In this document: positions 29,635 to 38,901 of the stretch, in pieces
Layout: each line of letters starts with the position of its first letter
Position numbering within the stretch: position 1 is the stretch's first letter
Assembly (NCBI RefSeq): GCF_002929275.1
Contig: NZ_PJIK01000002.1
Span: forward strand, 63,958-127,957
DNA from: Arthrobacter sp. ZGTC131
Lineage (GTDB): Bacteria > Actinomycetota > Actinomycetes > Actinomycetales > Micrococcaceae
Direction of reading: 5' to 3'
Length of the DNA stretch: 64,000 nt
The notes under the pieces: generated by a model
Seen by the model: only the letters and a program-made list of their open reading frames with translations
Database searches by the model: none
Told to the model about the DNA's origin: nothing
Made by a program: the position numbers and the translations under genes

Positions 29635-30597
29635 ATGACTGCCGCCGCCGCACCTGATGCCAACGAAATCCCTTCGGAACCCAGGCGTTATGCCTCCGGC
29701 CGGCAATACGAGCTGAGGCGCGGCGACGCGCTCGCGGTAGTGACCGAGCTCGCCGCGGGCCTGCGCTGGTACAGCCGCGGCGGCGTCCTGCTGACCGAGA
29801 CATACGGCGACTCGGTCATCCCGCCCGGAGCCACCGGGATCACGCTGGCACCCTGGGCCAACAGGGTCGAGGACGGGGTCTGGCACCTCCACGGAAAGAA
29901 GCAACAGCTGGATATCACGGAGGTCTCCCGGAACAACGCCAGCCACGGGCTCCTGCGCAACGCGTCGTATGCGCTGGCTGCGGAATCGGAGTTCTCGGTG
30001 ACCCTCGAGGCCCCCGTGTTCCCCCAGCACGGTTATCCGTTCCTGGTGCGGCACCGCGTGGAGTATTCGCTGGCAGATGACCTGGGGCTCGTGGTCCGGC
30101 AGACGCTGGTCAACGATTCGCAGGCCGACGCGCCGTTCGTGCTGGGCGCGCACCCGTACCTCCGCCTCGGTGAAACGCCCAGCGAGGAGCTCACCCTGAC
30201 GGTCAGTGCCGGGACACGGCTGGTGGCGGACGACAGGCTCATTCCCCGCAGCTCCGAACCCGTCAGTGCCGATGCCGACCTGCGGCACGGGCGGAAAGTC
30301 GGGGACCTGGACGTCGACGTCGCCCTGACGGATCTGCAGTTCGACGGCGGGATCGCCCGCCACACGCTGGCGGCGGCGGACGGCCGTAGCGTCAGCCTGT
30401 GGCAAGACGAAACATGCCCGTTCGTCCATGTGTTTGTGACCCGTAAATTTCCGGGCCGCCCCAAGGCTGTGGCCCTCGAACCGATGACCGGTCCGGCGAA
30501 CGCCTTCAACTCCGGCGACAGCCTGCGGTGGCTGCCGCCCGGCGAATCCTTCACCATGACGTGGGGGATCAGCGCCTCTGTGGATGCCGGGGCCTAG
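29635..30597 (+). CDS. galM: aldose 1-epimerase (galactose mutarotase)
   Basis: Interconverts alpha and beta anomers of galactose/glucose so that galactokinase can act. The 320-aa protein shows the substrate arginine region APWANRVEDGVW, NNASHGLLRNASY (catalytic His), FVLGAHPYLRLGE and LEPMTGPANAFNSGD. The start is ATG 29635, marked by the -10-like box 7 bases upstream; a longer frame would run into the operator. It is divergent from the gal operon, completing galactose entry to glycolysis. Confidence 0.9.
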   Translation: MTAAAAPDANEIPSEPRRYASGRQYELRRGDALAVVTELAAGLRWYSRGGVLLTETYGDSVIPPGATGITLAPWANRVEDGVWHLHGKKQQLDITEVSRNNASHGLLRNASYALAAESEFSVTLEAPVFPQHGYPFLVRHRVEYSLADDLGLVVRQTLVNDSQADAPFVLGAHPYLRLGETPSEELTLTVSAGTRLVADDRLIPRSSEPVSADADLRHGRKVGDLDVDVALTDLQFDGGIARHTLAAADGRSVSLWQDETCPFVHVFVTRKFPGRPKAVALEPMTGPANAFNSGDSLRWLPPGESFTMTWGISASVDAGA

Positions 30598-30696
30598 CGG
30601 TTCACTGAGCCAGTCGGTGCCGTGCCGGCGTCCGGGGGGCTAGGTTCCGCCGCCCTACCGTTTCCCATTGCCGCGTGGCTAGGGAATTATTGGGCT

Positions 30697-32031
30697 ATGA
30701 CGCCAGCTAAGGACGCCACACCAGAAGAATTCCCCACTGCAACGATCATTCCGCCGCCCGTTGGAGCGGGGCGGCCGGTCAAATCCGACCGGGACCTGGA
30801 GCAGGATATTCCGTACGGCGTCCGCATCGCGGCCGCATGGGCGTGGCGGCTTGGCTTGATCCTGCTGATCAGCGGGGCCCTGGTGTGGCTGCTCGCCAAG
30901 GTCAGCTTCCTTATCATCCCCGTTATGGTGGCGGCGCTGCTGGCCGGCCTGCTCAACCCGGTGACAGAGTGGCTGCGGAAGCGGCGCTTTCCGAACGGGG
31001 CGGCCGTTGCCCTGACAGTCCTGGGCTTCATCGGGCTCATCGCCGGGTCGCTGGCGCTCGTCGGGCGGCAGCTGGCGCTGGGCTTCCAGGCGCTGTGGAG
31101 CGAAGCCCTGACCGGAGTCCAGCAGGTCCAGGACTGGCTTGCCGAAGGGCCGCTGCACCTCACCGCCGCGCAAATCGACCAATACATCCAGGAAGCAACG
31201 GCTGCTCTGCAGAACAACAGCAGCAGCATCCTGAGCGGGGCGTTGTCGTTCGGAAGCACCGCCGGGCATTTCGCGGCCGGGCTGGTGTTGGCGCTCTTCA
31301 TCCTGATCTTCTTCCTCCTGGAAGGGAGCCGCATCTGGGGCTTCCTGGTCCGGCTGCTGCCCAGGCGCGCGAGGATCCCCGCCGACGGCGCCGGCCGGCG
31401 CGGTTGGGCATCGATGGTTAGCTACGCCCGGATCCAGATGTTCGTGGCCTTCGTGGATGCTGTTGGCATCGGAGTGGGCGCGGCCATCATCGGCGTCCCC
31501 CTGGCGCTGCCCCTGGGTGTGCTGGTCTTCATCGGCTCGTTCATTCCGGTAGTCGGTGCCCTCTTAACCGGCGCCATTGCGGTGCTGCTGGCGCTGGTTG
31601 CCAACGGCCCCGTGAACGCGCTGATCATGCTGGGGATCGTCCTCCTGGTTCAGCAGCTCGAAAGCCACATCCTCCAGCCGTTGGTGATGGGCAAGGCCGT
31701 CGCGCTGCACCCTGTGGCGGTGATCCTGTCCGTCGCCGCGGGTTCCTACCTCGCCGGAATTCCCGGCGCGCTGTTCTCCGTCCCCATCCTGGCCGTAGCA
31801 AACTCGGCGATTCGGTATATTGCCGGCAGAACGTGGGAACATGAACTTGTGCCGGCAGCCGCCGATGGCAGCGCCATTGCAGGCTCCGCCGGCGCCGGGC
31901 TGGACAACACCTTCAAGGACGTCCGGCTGCCGGGCGTCCATCCCGGCCATGGCAAAGATGCAGATCGTACAAGGGCTCCGGGCCGCAGTGCCGCTCCGGA
32001 CTCCGATGTCGAATTCCCCAAAGGAGAATAG
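30697..32031 (+). CDS. AI-2E family transporter (permease)
   Basis: A 444-aa polytopic membrane protein of the AI-2 exporter/TqsA-like superfamily. It has about eight hydrophobic segments, with FIPVVGALLTGAIAVLLAL and QQLESHILQPLVMGKAVALH, the most conserved block. The C-terminal ~60 residues are polar. Members export varied solutes or act in Na+/H+ exchange; no substrate can be assigned. It contains a rare TTA codon (31564-31566). The start ATG 30697 has AATTAT 6 bases upstream and no ribosome binding site. Confidence 0.87.
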   Translation: MTPAKDATPEEFPTATIIPPPVGAGRPVKSDRDLEQDIPYGVRIAAAWAWRLGLILLISGALVWLLAKVSFLIIPVMVAALLAGLLNPVTEWLRKRRFPNGAAVALTVLGFIGLIAGSLALVGRQLALGFQALWSEALTGVQQVQDWLAEGPLHLTAAQIDQYIQEATAALQNNSSSILSGALSFGSTAGHFAAGLVLALFILIFFLLEGSRIWGFLVRLLPRRARIPADGAGRRGWASMVSYARIQMFVAFVDAVGIGVGAAIIGVPLALPLGVLVFIGSFIPVVGALLTGAIAVLLALVANGPVNALIMLGIVLLVQQLESHILQPLVMGKAVALHPVAVILSVAAGSYLAGIPGALFSVPILAVANSAIRYIAGRTWEHELVPAAADGSAIAGSAGAGLDNTFKDVRLPGVHPGHGKDADRTRAPGRSAAPDSDVEFPKGE

Positions 32032-32034
32032 TTC

Positions 32035-33273
32035 GTGAACACCCCTGAAAGCCTTCCCGTCACGCTGGACGATGTCCTTGAGGCGCAGAAGCTGCTTGAC
32101 GGGATTATTACCCGGACTCCGGTGGAATCATCCAGGGCGCTGGGCAGCATGGTGGGCGGGGACGTCTTCTTCAAGTGCGAGAACCTCCAGCGCGCGGGTT
32201 CCTTCAAGGTGCGCGGTGCCTACGTCCGGATGGCGCGGCTCTCCGAGGCCGACAAGAAGCGCGGAGTAGTGGCCGCCTCGGCAGGCAACCACGCCCAGGG
32301 CGTGGCCGTCGCCGCCAAGAGCCTCGGCATCAAAGCGCGGATCTATATGCCGCTCGGTGTTGCACTTCCCAAGCTCGCTGCCACCCGGAGCCACGGCGCA
32401 GAGGTGGTTCTTCACGGTCACAACGTGGACGAGGCACTCGCGGAGGCCCAGCGGTACGCCGACGAAACCGGCGCCGTGTTCGTCCACCCGTTCGATAACG
32501 TCGACGTCGTGGCCGGCCAGGGGACGGTGGGCCTGGAAATCCTCGAACAGGTCCCGGACGTTGACACCGTCCTCATGGGCGTTGGCGGCGGCGGCCTGCT
32601 GGCGGGTGTTGCCGTTGCCATCAAGGCCAGGGCCAAGGAGCTGGGCCGGGAGATCCGGATTATCGGGGTCCAGGCCGAAAACGCAGCCGCATACCCGCCG
32701 TCGCTGGCTGCTGACGCGCTGGTGCCGTTGAAGAAGGTGTCCACCATGGCCGACGGCATCGCCGTCGGACGCCCCGGACAGCTGCCCTTCAGCATCATCC
32801 GCGAACTCGTGGATGATGTGGTCACGGTCAGCGAGGACTCCCTCGCCAGGGCACTCATCTTCCTGCTGGAGCGGGCCAAGATGGTAGTGGAGCCGGCCGG
32901 CGCCGTGGGCGTCGCCGCGCTCATGGACGGCAAGATCGAAAACCCGGGAACGACGGCGGTGGTCCTGTCGGGCGGCAACATCGACCCCATGCTGATGCTC
33001 AAGGTCATCCAGCGCGGCCTGTCCGCGGCCGGCCGCTACATGACTGTCCGCATGATGCTCGATGACCGGCCGGGCTCGCTGGCTACCATCGCCCGTATCA
33101 TCGCCGAGAACGACGCCAACGTGACCGGCCTGGACCACACGCGCGTGGGGGGCTCGATCAGCATGGGCGATGTCTCCATCACGGTGAACCTGGAAACCAA
33201 GGGCCACGAACACTGCGAACAGGTCCTGGGCGCCCTGCGTGCCGAGGGATTCCAGCCGATCGTGGTGCACTAG
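32035..33273 (+). CDS. ilvA: threonine ammonia-lyase (threonine deaminase)
   Basis: Converts threonine to 2-oxobutyrate, the first step to isoleucine. It is a 412-aa PLP enzyme with the Schiff-base lysine in RAGSFKVRGAY, the glycine loop GVGGGGLLAGVAV, and SGGNIDP. Residues ~325-412 form a single ACT domain (YMTVRMMLDDRPGSLATIAR), giving the shorter TdcB-plus-ACT architecture. GTG 32035 has AAGGAG at 32021. Confidence 0.92.
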   Translation: MNTPESLPVTLDDVLEAQKLLDGIITRTPVESSRALGSMVGGDVFFKCENLQRAGSFKVRGAYVRMARLSEADKKRGVVAASAGNHAQGVAVAAKSLGIKARIYMPLGVALPKLAATRSHGAEVVLHGHNVDEALAEAQRYADETGAVFVHPFDNVDVVAGQGTVGLEILEQVPDVDTVLMGVGGGGLLAGVAVAIKARAKELGREIRIIGVQAENAAAYPPSLAADALVPLKKVSTMADGIAVGRPGQLPFSIIRELVDDVVTVSEDSLARALIFLLERAKMVVEPAGAVGVAALMDGKIENPGTTAVVLSGGNIDPMLMLKVIQRGLSAAGRYMTVRMMLDDRPGSLATIARIIAENDANVTGLDHTRVGGSISMGDVSITVNLETKGHEHCEQVLGALRAEGFQPIVVH

Positions 33274-33281
33274 GAGGCGGC

Positions 33282-33893
33282 ATGCTGCATACCCCGGGAG
33301 ACGCACCGGCCACGCGGGAAACTACTGCGGCGCGGGCCAAAGGCGGGTTGTTCGTCGTCGGGTCCTTCGTCGTGCTGCTGTTCGTCATTGAACTGGTGAA
33401 CATGCTCACGCTGCACGCCCTGAACGGGGTATTCGGCCTCAGGCCGCGCAGCGCCGACGGCGTCCTGGACGTGTTCACTTTCCCCCTGCTGCACGCAAAC
33501 CTGAACCATGTCCTCTCGAACGCGCTTCCGCTGATCATCTTCGGATTCCTGGTCTTCATGTCCGGACTGCGCGTCTTCCTCACCGCCGTGGCCTGCAGCT
33601 GGCTGGGTTCCGGTGTGGCCGTCTGGCTGATCGGCGCAGGGGGAGTCACAGTGGGCGCGTCCGGCCTGGTCTTCGGACTGTTCGCGTTCCTCCTGGTGCG
33701 GGGCTTCTTCAACCGTAGCTGGTGGCAGATTCTGCTGTCCGTGGTGCTCTTCATGGCCTACGGCAGCATCCTCTTTGGGCTGATTCCCAGCGTGGCAGGC
33801 TACGTTTCCTGGCAGGCACACCTCGGCGGCGCGGTCGGCGGCGTCCTCGCCGCGGTGGTGTTAAAGGCACGGGGAGCTGCCCGCGCGCGGTAG
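33282..33893 (+). CDS. rhomboid family intramembrane serine protease
   Basis: A 203-aa protein with six hydrophobic segments. The catalytic serine is in the fourth (GASGLVFG) and the catalytic histidine in the sixth (QAHLGGAVGGVLAA). HANLNHVLSNALPLIIFG is the conserved early histidine/asparagine motif. ATG 33282 follows GGAGG, 8 bases past the ilvA stop. It contains a TTA codon at 33861-33863. Substrates are unknown. Confidence 0.9.
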   Translation: MLHTPGDAPATRETTAARAKGGLFVVGSFVVLLFVIELVNMLTLHALNGVFGLRPRSADGVLDVFTFPLLHANLNHVLSNALPLIIFGFLVFMSGLRVFLTAVACSWLGSGVAVWLIGAGGVTVGASGLVFGLFAFLLVRGFFNRSWWQILLSVVLFMAYGSILFGLIPSVAGYVSWQAHLGGAVGGVLAAVVLKARGAARAR

Positions 33894-33926
33894 GCGCCCC
33901 AATGTCGGTCCACCAAAGAGATTAAA

Positions 33927-33970
33927 GCGCGACGCCGGCCGTCCCCGTGGAGGGGAGGCCGGCGTCGCGC
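33927..33970. terminator. bidirectional terminator between rhomboid gene and greA
   Basis: A 14-bp perfect outer stem (GCGCGACGCCGGCC and its complement) around a second imperfect hairpin, lying between convergent genes. Confidence 0.8.
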
Positions 33971-34006
33971 GTTAGTCAGTACCGCCGGGAGAGGCGGCAG
34001 GGCCGC

Positions 34007-34501
34007 TTAGCCCGCGTACGGCTTGGCAGACATGATCTCCACGGTGATGTCTTTGCCATTGGGGGCGGTGTAGCTGAGCTTATCGCCCTCCTTGTGTCCC
34101 ATGATGGCCGCACCGAGCGGGGACTTCTCGCTGAAAACGTCGAGATCGGAGTCTCCGGCGATTTCGCGTGAGCCGAGCAGGAAGGTTTCTTCGTCGCCCG
34201 CGATCCGGGCAACCACGACCATGCCAGGCTCCACGATTCCGTCATCGGCGGGGGCTTCGCCCACGTGGGCGTCGCGGAGCAGGGCGGTGAGCTGGCGGAT
34301 ACGGGCCTCGATCTTGCCCTGTTCCTCCTTGGCAGCGTGGTAACCGCCGTTTTCCTTGAGGTCTCCCTCTTGGCGCGCAGCTTCGATTTTCTGGACGATT
34401 TCCGCCCGGCCGGCGCTGGAAAGGTGGTCCAGCTCTGCCTTCAGGCGGTCAAAAGCTTCCTGGGTAAGCCAAGCTGTAGGCGCGCTGTTGGTGGTAGACA
34501 C
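34007..34501 (-). CDS. greA: transcription elongation factor GreA
   Basis: Rescues backtracked RNA polymerase by stimulating transcript cleavage. The 164-aa protein has the N-terminal coiled coil with acidic tip (ARQEGDLKENGGYHAAKEEQ) and the C-terminal FKBP-like domain (EKSPLGAAIMGHKEGDKLSY). The start is GTG 34501, with GAGGAG 9 bases upstream on the minus strand. It begins a block equivalent to mycobacterial Rv1080c-Rv1100. Confidence 0.95.
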   Translation of the reverse strand: MSTTNSAPTAWLTQEAFDRLKAELDHLSSAGRAEIVQKIEAARQEGDLKENGGYHAAKEEQGKIEARIRQLTALLRDAHVGEAPADDGIVEPGMVVVARIAGDEETFLLGSREIAGDSDLDVFSEKSPLGAAIMGHKEGDKLSYTAPNGKDITVEIMSAKPYAG

Positions 34502-34670
34502 GGACTTCTCCTCTAGTGGTCAAAACAAGCAGTCATACAAGCAAAGACCCCGCCACGGTGGCCACTTGTGGAACTCAGCAACCAACTCAGCGGGGCAAAG
34601 GTATTGATCCATTGTAGTCAATCCTGTGGACAAAACCCAACGACCGAGCGGCGTGGGTCACATTCCTTCC

Positions 34671-35156
34671 CTACTGTGCCGCGTCCTTCGCGGCGTCGGG
34701 TATCCAGCAACTGTCCACAACTCCGGACACGGACAGCGATTCGGTGCGGAGGACCGCGCGCTGGGCCGTGGTGCGGCCGCCGTCGGCGCCCTGGTCCTGC
34801 TGGGATTCCGGCTGTACAGGAGGAATATCAATGACTTTCCAGCCGACGACGGCGAACTTGGAATCGAGGGCCTTGATGGCGCACTTCACGGCAGTTCCGG
34901 GTTCCCGGGTGACCTGGAAGTCCACCTCGGCCTGGGTGGCATCAACGGTGCTGTAACCGATGTCCTTAAACGTGACGGACGAGGTGGCCGAGGACGTGGA
35001 GACCCATGCCATGAAGCCGATCCCGGCCGCCAGGGCGGCAATTCCCGCCCGGCGTTTGGTTTTCGCGGACAGCCCGCGCTTTGGACGGCCATAGCGATTG
35101 GCTAGGCTAATGTCTGCAGGCTGGGGAGTGCCCGACTTGTCCTCGGTAGTCACCAC
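34671..35156 (-). CDS. DUF4307 domain-containing membrane protein
   Basis: A small actinobacterial membrane protein (161 aa) with a cytoplasmic N-terminus, one transmembrane helix near residues 38-56 and an extracytoplasmic beta domain (FKDIGYSTVDATQAEVDFQV). Function unknown. It lies divergently before mca, as Rv1081c does in mycobacteria. Two adjacent GTG codons exist; TAAACT at 35160-35165 lies exactly 6 bases before the second (35153), which may be the real leaderless start. Confidence 0.82.
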   Translation of the reverse strand: MVTTEDKSGTPQPADISLANRYGRPKRGLSAKTKRRAGIAALAAGIGFMAWVSTSSATSSVTFKDIGYSTVDATQAEVDFQVTREPGTAVKCAIKALDSKFAVVGWKVIDIPPVQPESQQDQGADGGRTTAQRAVLRTESLSVSGVVDSCWIPDAAKDAAQ

Positions 35157-35159
35157 TCC

Positions 35160-35165
35160 AGTTTA
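35160..35165 (-). promoter_or_regulatory. candidate -10 box for DUF4307 gene
   Basis: On the minus strand TAAACT lies 6 bases before GTG 35153 and 3 before GTG 35156. Confidence 0.4.
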
Positions 35166-35235
35166 GTGGCGATCCGCAGGGGAATTATCCGGCCAACACC
35201 GCAACCGGCAACAGCAGAAAGAGGAGCAGTCCCAG

Positions 35236-36141
35236 ATGACAGCGTCCACGAGCCAGTCACCTTCGCTTCGCCTTTTGTCCGTCCATGCCCACCCTGATGA
35301 TGAATCCAGCAAGGGAGCAGCCACCATGGCCATGTACGCGGCCAACGGTGTGGAGGTCATGGTTGCGACCTGCACGGACGGCGCCCGCGGCGACATCCAG
35401 AATCCTGCGGTGGAAGGCGAGCCGCACCCGAAGCGGGACATGGCCGGTGCCCGCCGGCTCGAAATGAACAGGGCTGCCCAGATCCTGGGCGTCCGGCAAC
35501 GCTGGTTGGGTTTCGTGGATTCCGGCCTGCCTGAGGGTGATCCGCTGCCGCCACTTCCGGCAGGATCTTTCGCCCTGCAGCCCTTGGAGCGGGCCGCCGC
35601 GCCCCTTGTTCGGCTGGTCCGTGACTTCAAGCCGCACGTGATCGTCAGCTATGACGAAAACGGCGGCTACCCGCATCCTGACCACATCATGGCCCACCGT
35701 GTTGCGGTGGAGGCCTTCGACGCGGCGGGGGACCCCGGCAGGTACCCCGGCACCGGGGAGGCCTGGGAGCCCAGCAAGCTCTACTACGACCGCGCCTTCA
35801 GCCCCGAGCGGTTCCGCGCCCTGCACTTCGCCCTCGAGGAGGCCGGCCTCCAGTCGCCCTATGCCGAGCGCCTGGCCGCGTGGCTCGAGACGGATGCCGA
35901 GGGGCATACCCCGCCCGCGCCGGCCCATGAGACTACGACCCAGGTTGACTGCGGCGACTACTTCGAAGCCCGCGACGACGCCCTCCGCGCCCACCGCACG
36001 CAGGTGGATCCGCTGGGGTTCTTTTTCGCGGTGTCGCCCGACATGCAGCGGCGCGCCTGGCCTTGGGAGGACTACACGCTCATCCGCTCCCGGGTGCCGG
36101 CCGAACTCCCTGAGAAGGACCTGTTCGCGGGGCTAAGATAG
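35236..36141 (+). CDS. mca: mycothiol S-conjugate amidase
   Basis: Cleaves mycothiol S-conjugates to release mercapturic acids, a detoxification step specific to mycothiol-using actinobacteria. The 301-aa LmbE/PIG-L deacetylase has the zinc motif VHAHPDDESSKG, TCTDGARGD, and YPHPDHIMAHR with the third zinc ligand. The greA-DUF4307-mca-small TM-DUF255 order, and the length, favour Mca over the related MshB. GAGGAG lies just upstream of ATG 35236. Confidence 0.9.
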   Translation: MTASTSQSPSLRLLSVHAHPDDESSKGAATMAMYAANGVEVMVATCTDGARGDIQNPAVEGEPHPKRDMAGARRLEMNRAAQILGVRQRWLGFVDSGLPEGDPLPPLPAGSFALQPLERAAAPLVRLVRDFKPHVIVSYDENGGYPHPDHIMAHRVAVEAFDAAGDPGRYPGTGEAWEPSKLYYDRAFSPERFRALHFALEEAGLQSPYAERLAAWLETDAEGHTPPAPAHETTTQVDCGDYFEARDDALRAHRTQVDPLGFFFAVSPDMQRRAWPWEDYTLIRSRVPAELPEKDLFAGLR

Positions 36142-36332
36142 AGACAAGAGATCATTTCTATCCCGCGTAGAAATACATAGGGTAGAAAAGCGGGTAGAAG
36201 CTGCGGGCGCAGCAATGTGTTAGAGCAGGACGCGCCCGCCCAAAAATTCAGCCCCGTGCAGTCGTCGAATGACAGGCTGCGCGGCCAACAAGGCCAGGCG
36301 TCCTGTGCCCGGCCCCTGAGAAGGTTCCCACA

Positions 36333-36611
36333 GTGCATCACTTGCTCACCGTCCTTGCTTCGTCCCCGGCACCCTCGCCGTCGCTGCGCCCCGGCATTAC
36401 CGAGGACCAGGTGACCCCCGGCCTGCTCGGATTCCTGCTGACGGCGTTCATTGTGGTGCTCACTGCGCTGCTGATCGTGGACATGGTGCGGCGCATCCGG
36501 CGCGTGCGCTACCGCGCCCAGGTAGAGGAAGAGCGCATGGCAGCGGCCGAGGCAGCCGACATCGCCCACGACGACGCCGCAAACGGCAATGCAGGCCGAA
36601 CAGACACCTGA
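36333..36611 (+). CDS. small single-pass membrane protein
   Basis: A 92-aa protein from GTG 36333 with one transmembrane helix (LGFLLTAFIVVLTALLIVDM) and a charged Arg/Glu-rich cytoplasmic helix (RRIRRVRYRAQVEEERMAAA). Its last 23 bases overlap the DUF255 gene, so the two are likely coupled. A small gene in the same position (Rv1083) exists in M. tuberculosis. Function unknown. Confidence 0.78.
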   Translation: MHHLLTVLASSPAPSPSLRPGITEDQVTPGLLGFLLTAFIVVLTALLIVDMVRRIRRVRYRAQVEEERMAAAEAADIAHDDAANGNAGRTDT

Positions 36612-38901
36612 CCCCGGCACGGGTGACAGCGGCCGGGAGACCAGCCAGCCCGGGGAAGCCCGACTGTCCGGCGAAACGCCGCCGCGCGGACACAACGCGC
36701 TGGCCGCGGAACCGTCGGCATATCTCCGCCAGCACGCCTCCAACCCGGTGCACTGGCAGCCGTTCGGCGACCACGCCTTCGCTGACGCCGCCGCCCGGGA
36801 TGTTCCCGTGTTCCTCTCCGTCGGTTATGCCGCGTGCCACTGGTGCCACGTCATGGCCCACGAGTCCTTCGAGGACCAGGCAACGGCCGACTACCTGAAC
36901 AGCCACTTTGTCGCGGTCAAGGTGGACCGCGAGGAGCGTCCGGACGTCGACGCCGTCTACATGGCTGCCACGCAGGCGATCAGCGGCCAGGGAGGCTGGC
37001 CCATGTCCGTGTTCCTGACCCCGGACGGGCTCGCGTTTTACGCCGGTACGTACTTCCCGCCTCGGCCGGTGCCCGGCCGCCCGTCGTTCCTCCAGGTACT
37101 CGAAGCCGTGCACGATGCGTGGACGGAGCGCCGGGACGCGGTGGAACAGAATGCCCGCTCACTCGCGCGCAACATGGGCCACGCGCAGGTGTCCGCTGCG
37201 GTGGACCTCTCCGGCCCGCCGGAGTTGATCGACGCTGGGCTGTTGTCTGCCGCTGTCCGCTCGCTGGCCGACGACGAGGATGCCGACGGCGGATTCGGCA
37301 ACGCCCCCAAGTTCCCGCCGTCGGCCGTCCTGGAGTTCCTGACCAGGCACGCGGCGGTTCCCTCGGAAACGGCGGAGGAGGCCCGGGGCATGGCCGGCCG
37401 GACCCTCGCGGCGATGGCCCGTTCCGCGCTGTTCGACCAGCTCGACGGCGGGTTTGCACGGTATTCGGTGACCAGGGACTGGTCCGTTCCGCATTTCGAG
37501 AAGATGCTCTATGACAACGCGCAGCTGCTGCGGGTTTATGTGCACTGGATCCGGCTCGGCGGGACTGCAGGATTCCCTGCGGCCGAGGCGGCCGACGTCG
37601 CCGGGCGCACCGCCGACTGGATGCTGGCGTCACTGGGGCTGCCGCCCGCGGACCGCCACGAACCAGGCGTCGCCGGATCACGCACCCCGGCGTCAGCTGC
37701 CGCCGATACGGAGGCCGGCCTGACGGCGCAGGCAGAATGCGTTGCACTGGCGTCCTCGCTGGATGCTGATTCGGTGGTGAACGGGGAACACCACGAAGGT
37801 GCCAGCTACCTGTGGACGATCGGTGGCCTGGAGCAGGTGCTCGGCGCCGCCGACGCCGCCGAGGTTGCCTGGATCATGAACGTGGGCGCCGCCGGCACCG
37901 TCTCCGAACTGGGGTCGCCGCTGCATCCCGGACGGCCGCTGGCCGGAGAAGCGGCCGAGGCCTGGGCGCGCGCGCAGCCCCGGCTTCGGGAGGCCAGGGC
38001 ATCCCGGCCCCAGCCGGCCCGCGACGACAAGGTGGTGGCCGGCTGGAACGGCCTGGCCGTGTCGGCACTCGCCGAAGCCGGGGCCGTTCTGGGCCGCCCG
38101 GACCTCGTGGCCGCCGCCGTGCGGATCGCGGCGTACCTCGAGCAGGTCCACTGGCGGGCTGGGGCCGGGAATGCAGCAGAGGGGGAGCTCATCCGCGTTT
38201 CACATGACGGTGAAGCCCGGGGGATCGGCGGCCTGCTCGAGGACTACGCGTTCTGCGCCGACGGCTTCCTCGCGCTGTACTCGGTGACGGGCGATGCCCA
38301 CTGGTACGTGCTGTCAGAGGCGCTGATTTCCGCGGCCAGCATGCGGTTCGTGGCTGACGGCAGGCTTGCCGACTCAACCGGTGAATCGGAACAGGTTTCA
38401 AACGCCCAAGGCGGCCGGCCGGGCCTGGACCCCTTCGACAACGCCACGCCCAGCGGTTCCGCCGCCTTTGCCGGGGTGCTGCTCAGCTACGCCGCCCTGT
38501 CAGGGTCAGCCGAGCACCGGACCATGGCCGGAAACATCCTGTCGCTCCTGCCGCCCATCGCCGGCCGTGCGCCTCGGGTGGCCGGCTGGCTGCTGGCCAC
38601 CGGGCAAGCGGCGCTGGCGGGCCCGGTGGAGGCCGCCGTCGTCGGTCCTTCCGGTCCCGAAAGGGACACCCTTCACCGGGCGCTGTTACTGGCCCCGAGC
38701 CCCGGGCTGGTGGTGGCGGTATCCGGCGCCGATGCGGCGGCAGCTGCCCCGGGGCTGCCGGAGGCCGTGCCGCTGTTGCGCGGCAGGACGGCAGGCCCCG
38801 ACGGGACCCCGCTGGTGTATGTGTGCCGCAACATGGTCTGCGACAGGCCGGTGGCAACAGTGTCCGAGGTGCTGGAAGGGATCAGCTCAGCACGGCAATG
38901 A
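36589..38901 (+). CDS. DUF255 thioredoxin-domain protein (YyaL/SSP411-like)
   Basis: A 770-aa protein. Residues ~35-165 form the thioredoxin-like domain with YAACHWCHVMAHESFED and GQGGWPMSVFLTPDG; the remainder is an (alpha/alpha)6-barrel with KFPPSAVLEFL, YSVTRDWSVPHFEKMLYDNA and DDKVVAGWNGLAVSAL. Family function is unsettled. The start ATG 36589 is inside the end of the upstream gene. It contains a TTA codon (38686-38688). Its 3' end overlaps the convergent hemolysin III gene by 20 bases. Confidence 0.9.
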   Translation: MQAEQTPDPGTGDSGRETSQPGEARLSGETPPRGHNALAAEPSAYLRQHASNPVHWQPFGDHAFADAAARDVPVFLSVGYAACHWCHVMAHESFEDQATADYLNSHFVAVKVDREERPDVDAVYMAATQAISGQGGWPMSVFLTPDGLAFYAGTYFPPRPVPGRPSFLQVLEAVHDAWTERRDAVEQNARSLARNMGHAQVSAAVDLSGPPELIDAGLLSAAVRSLADDEDADGGFGNAPKFPPSAVLEFLTRHAAVPSETAEEARGMAGRTLAAMARSALFDQLDGGFARYSVTRDWSVPHFEKMLYDNAQLLRVYVHWIRLGGTAGFPAAEAADVAGRTADWMLASLGLPPADRHEPGVAGSRTPASAAADTEAGLTAQAECVALASSLDADSVVNGEHHEGASYLWTIGGLEQVLGAADAAEVAWIMNVGAAGTVSELGSPLHPGRPLAGEAAEAWARAQPRLREARASRPQPARDDKVVAGWNGLAVSALAEAGAVLGRPDLVAAAVRIAAYLEQVHWRAGAGNAAEGELIRVSHDGEARGIGGLLEDYAFCADGFLALYSVTGDAHWYVLSEALISAASMRFVADGRLADSTGESEQVSNAQGGRPGLDPFDNATPSGSAAFAGVLLSYAALSGSAEHRTMAGNILSLLPPIAGRAPRVAGWLLATGQAALAGPVEAAVVGPSGPERDTLHRALLLAPSPGLVVAVSGADAAAAAPGLPEAVPLLRGRTAGPDGTPLVYVCRNMVCDRPVATVSEVLEGISSARQ

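Noticed and set aside
33927-33970. Large palindrome as an integron attC or phage attachment site
   Set aside because: It lies between convergent stops and is best explained as a bidirectional terminator; no integrase is nearby.
36142-36332. Repeated TAGAAA-like words after mca as an operator or small RNA
   Set aside because: The words are short and irregular; I could not define a palindrome, promoter or terminator with confidence.
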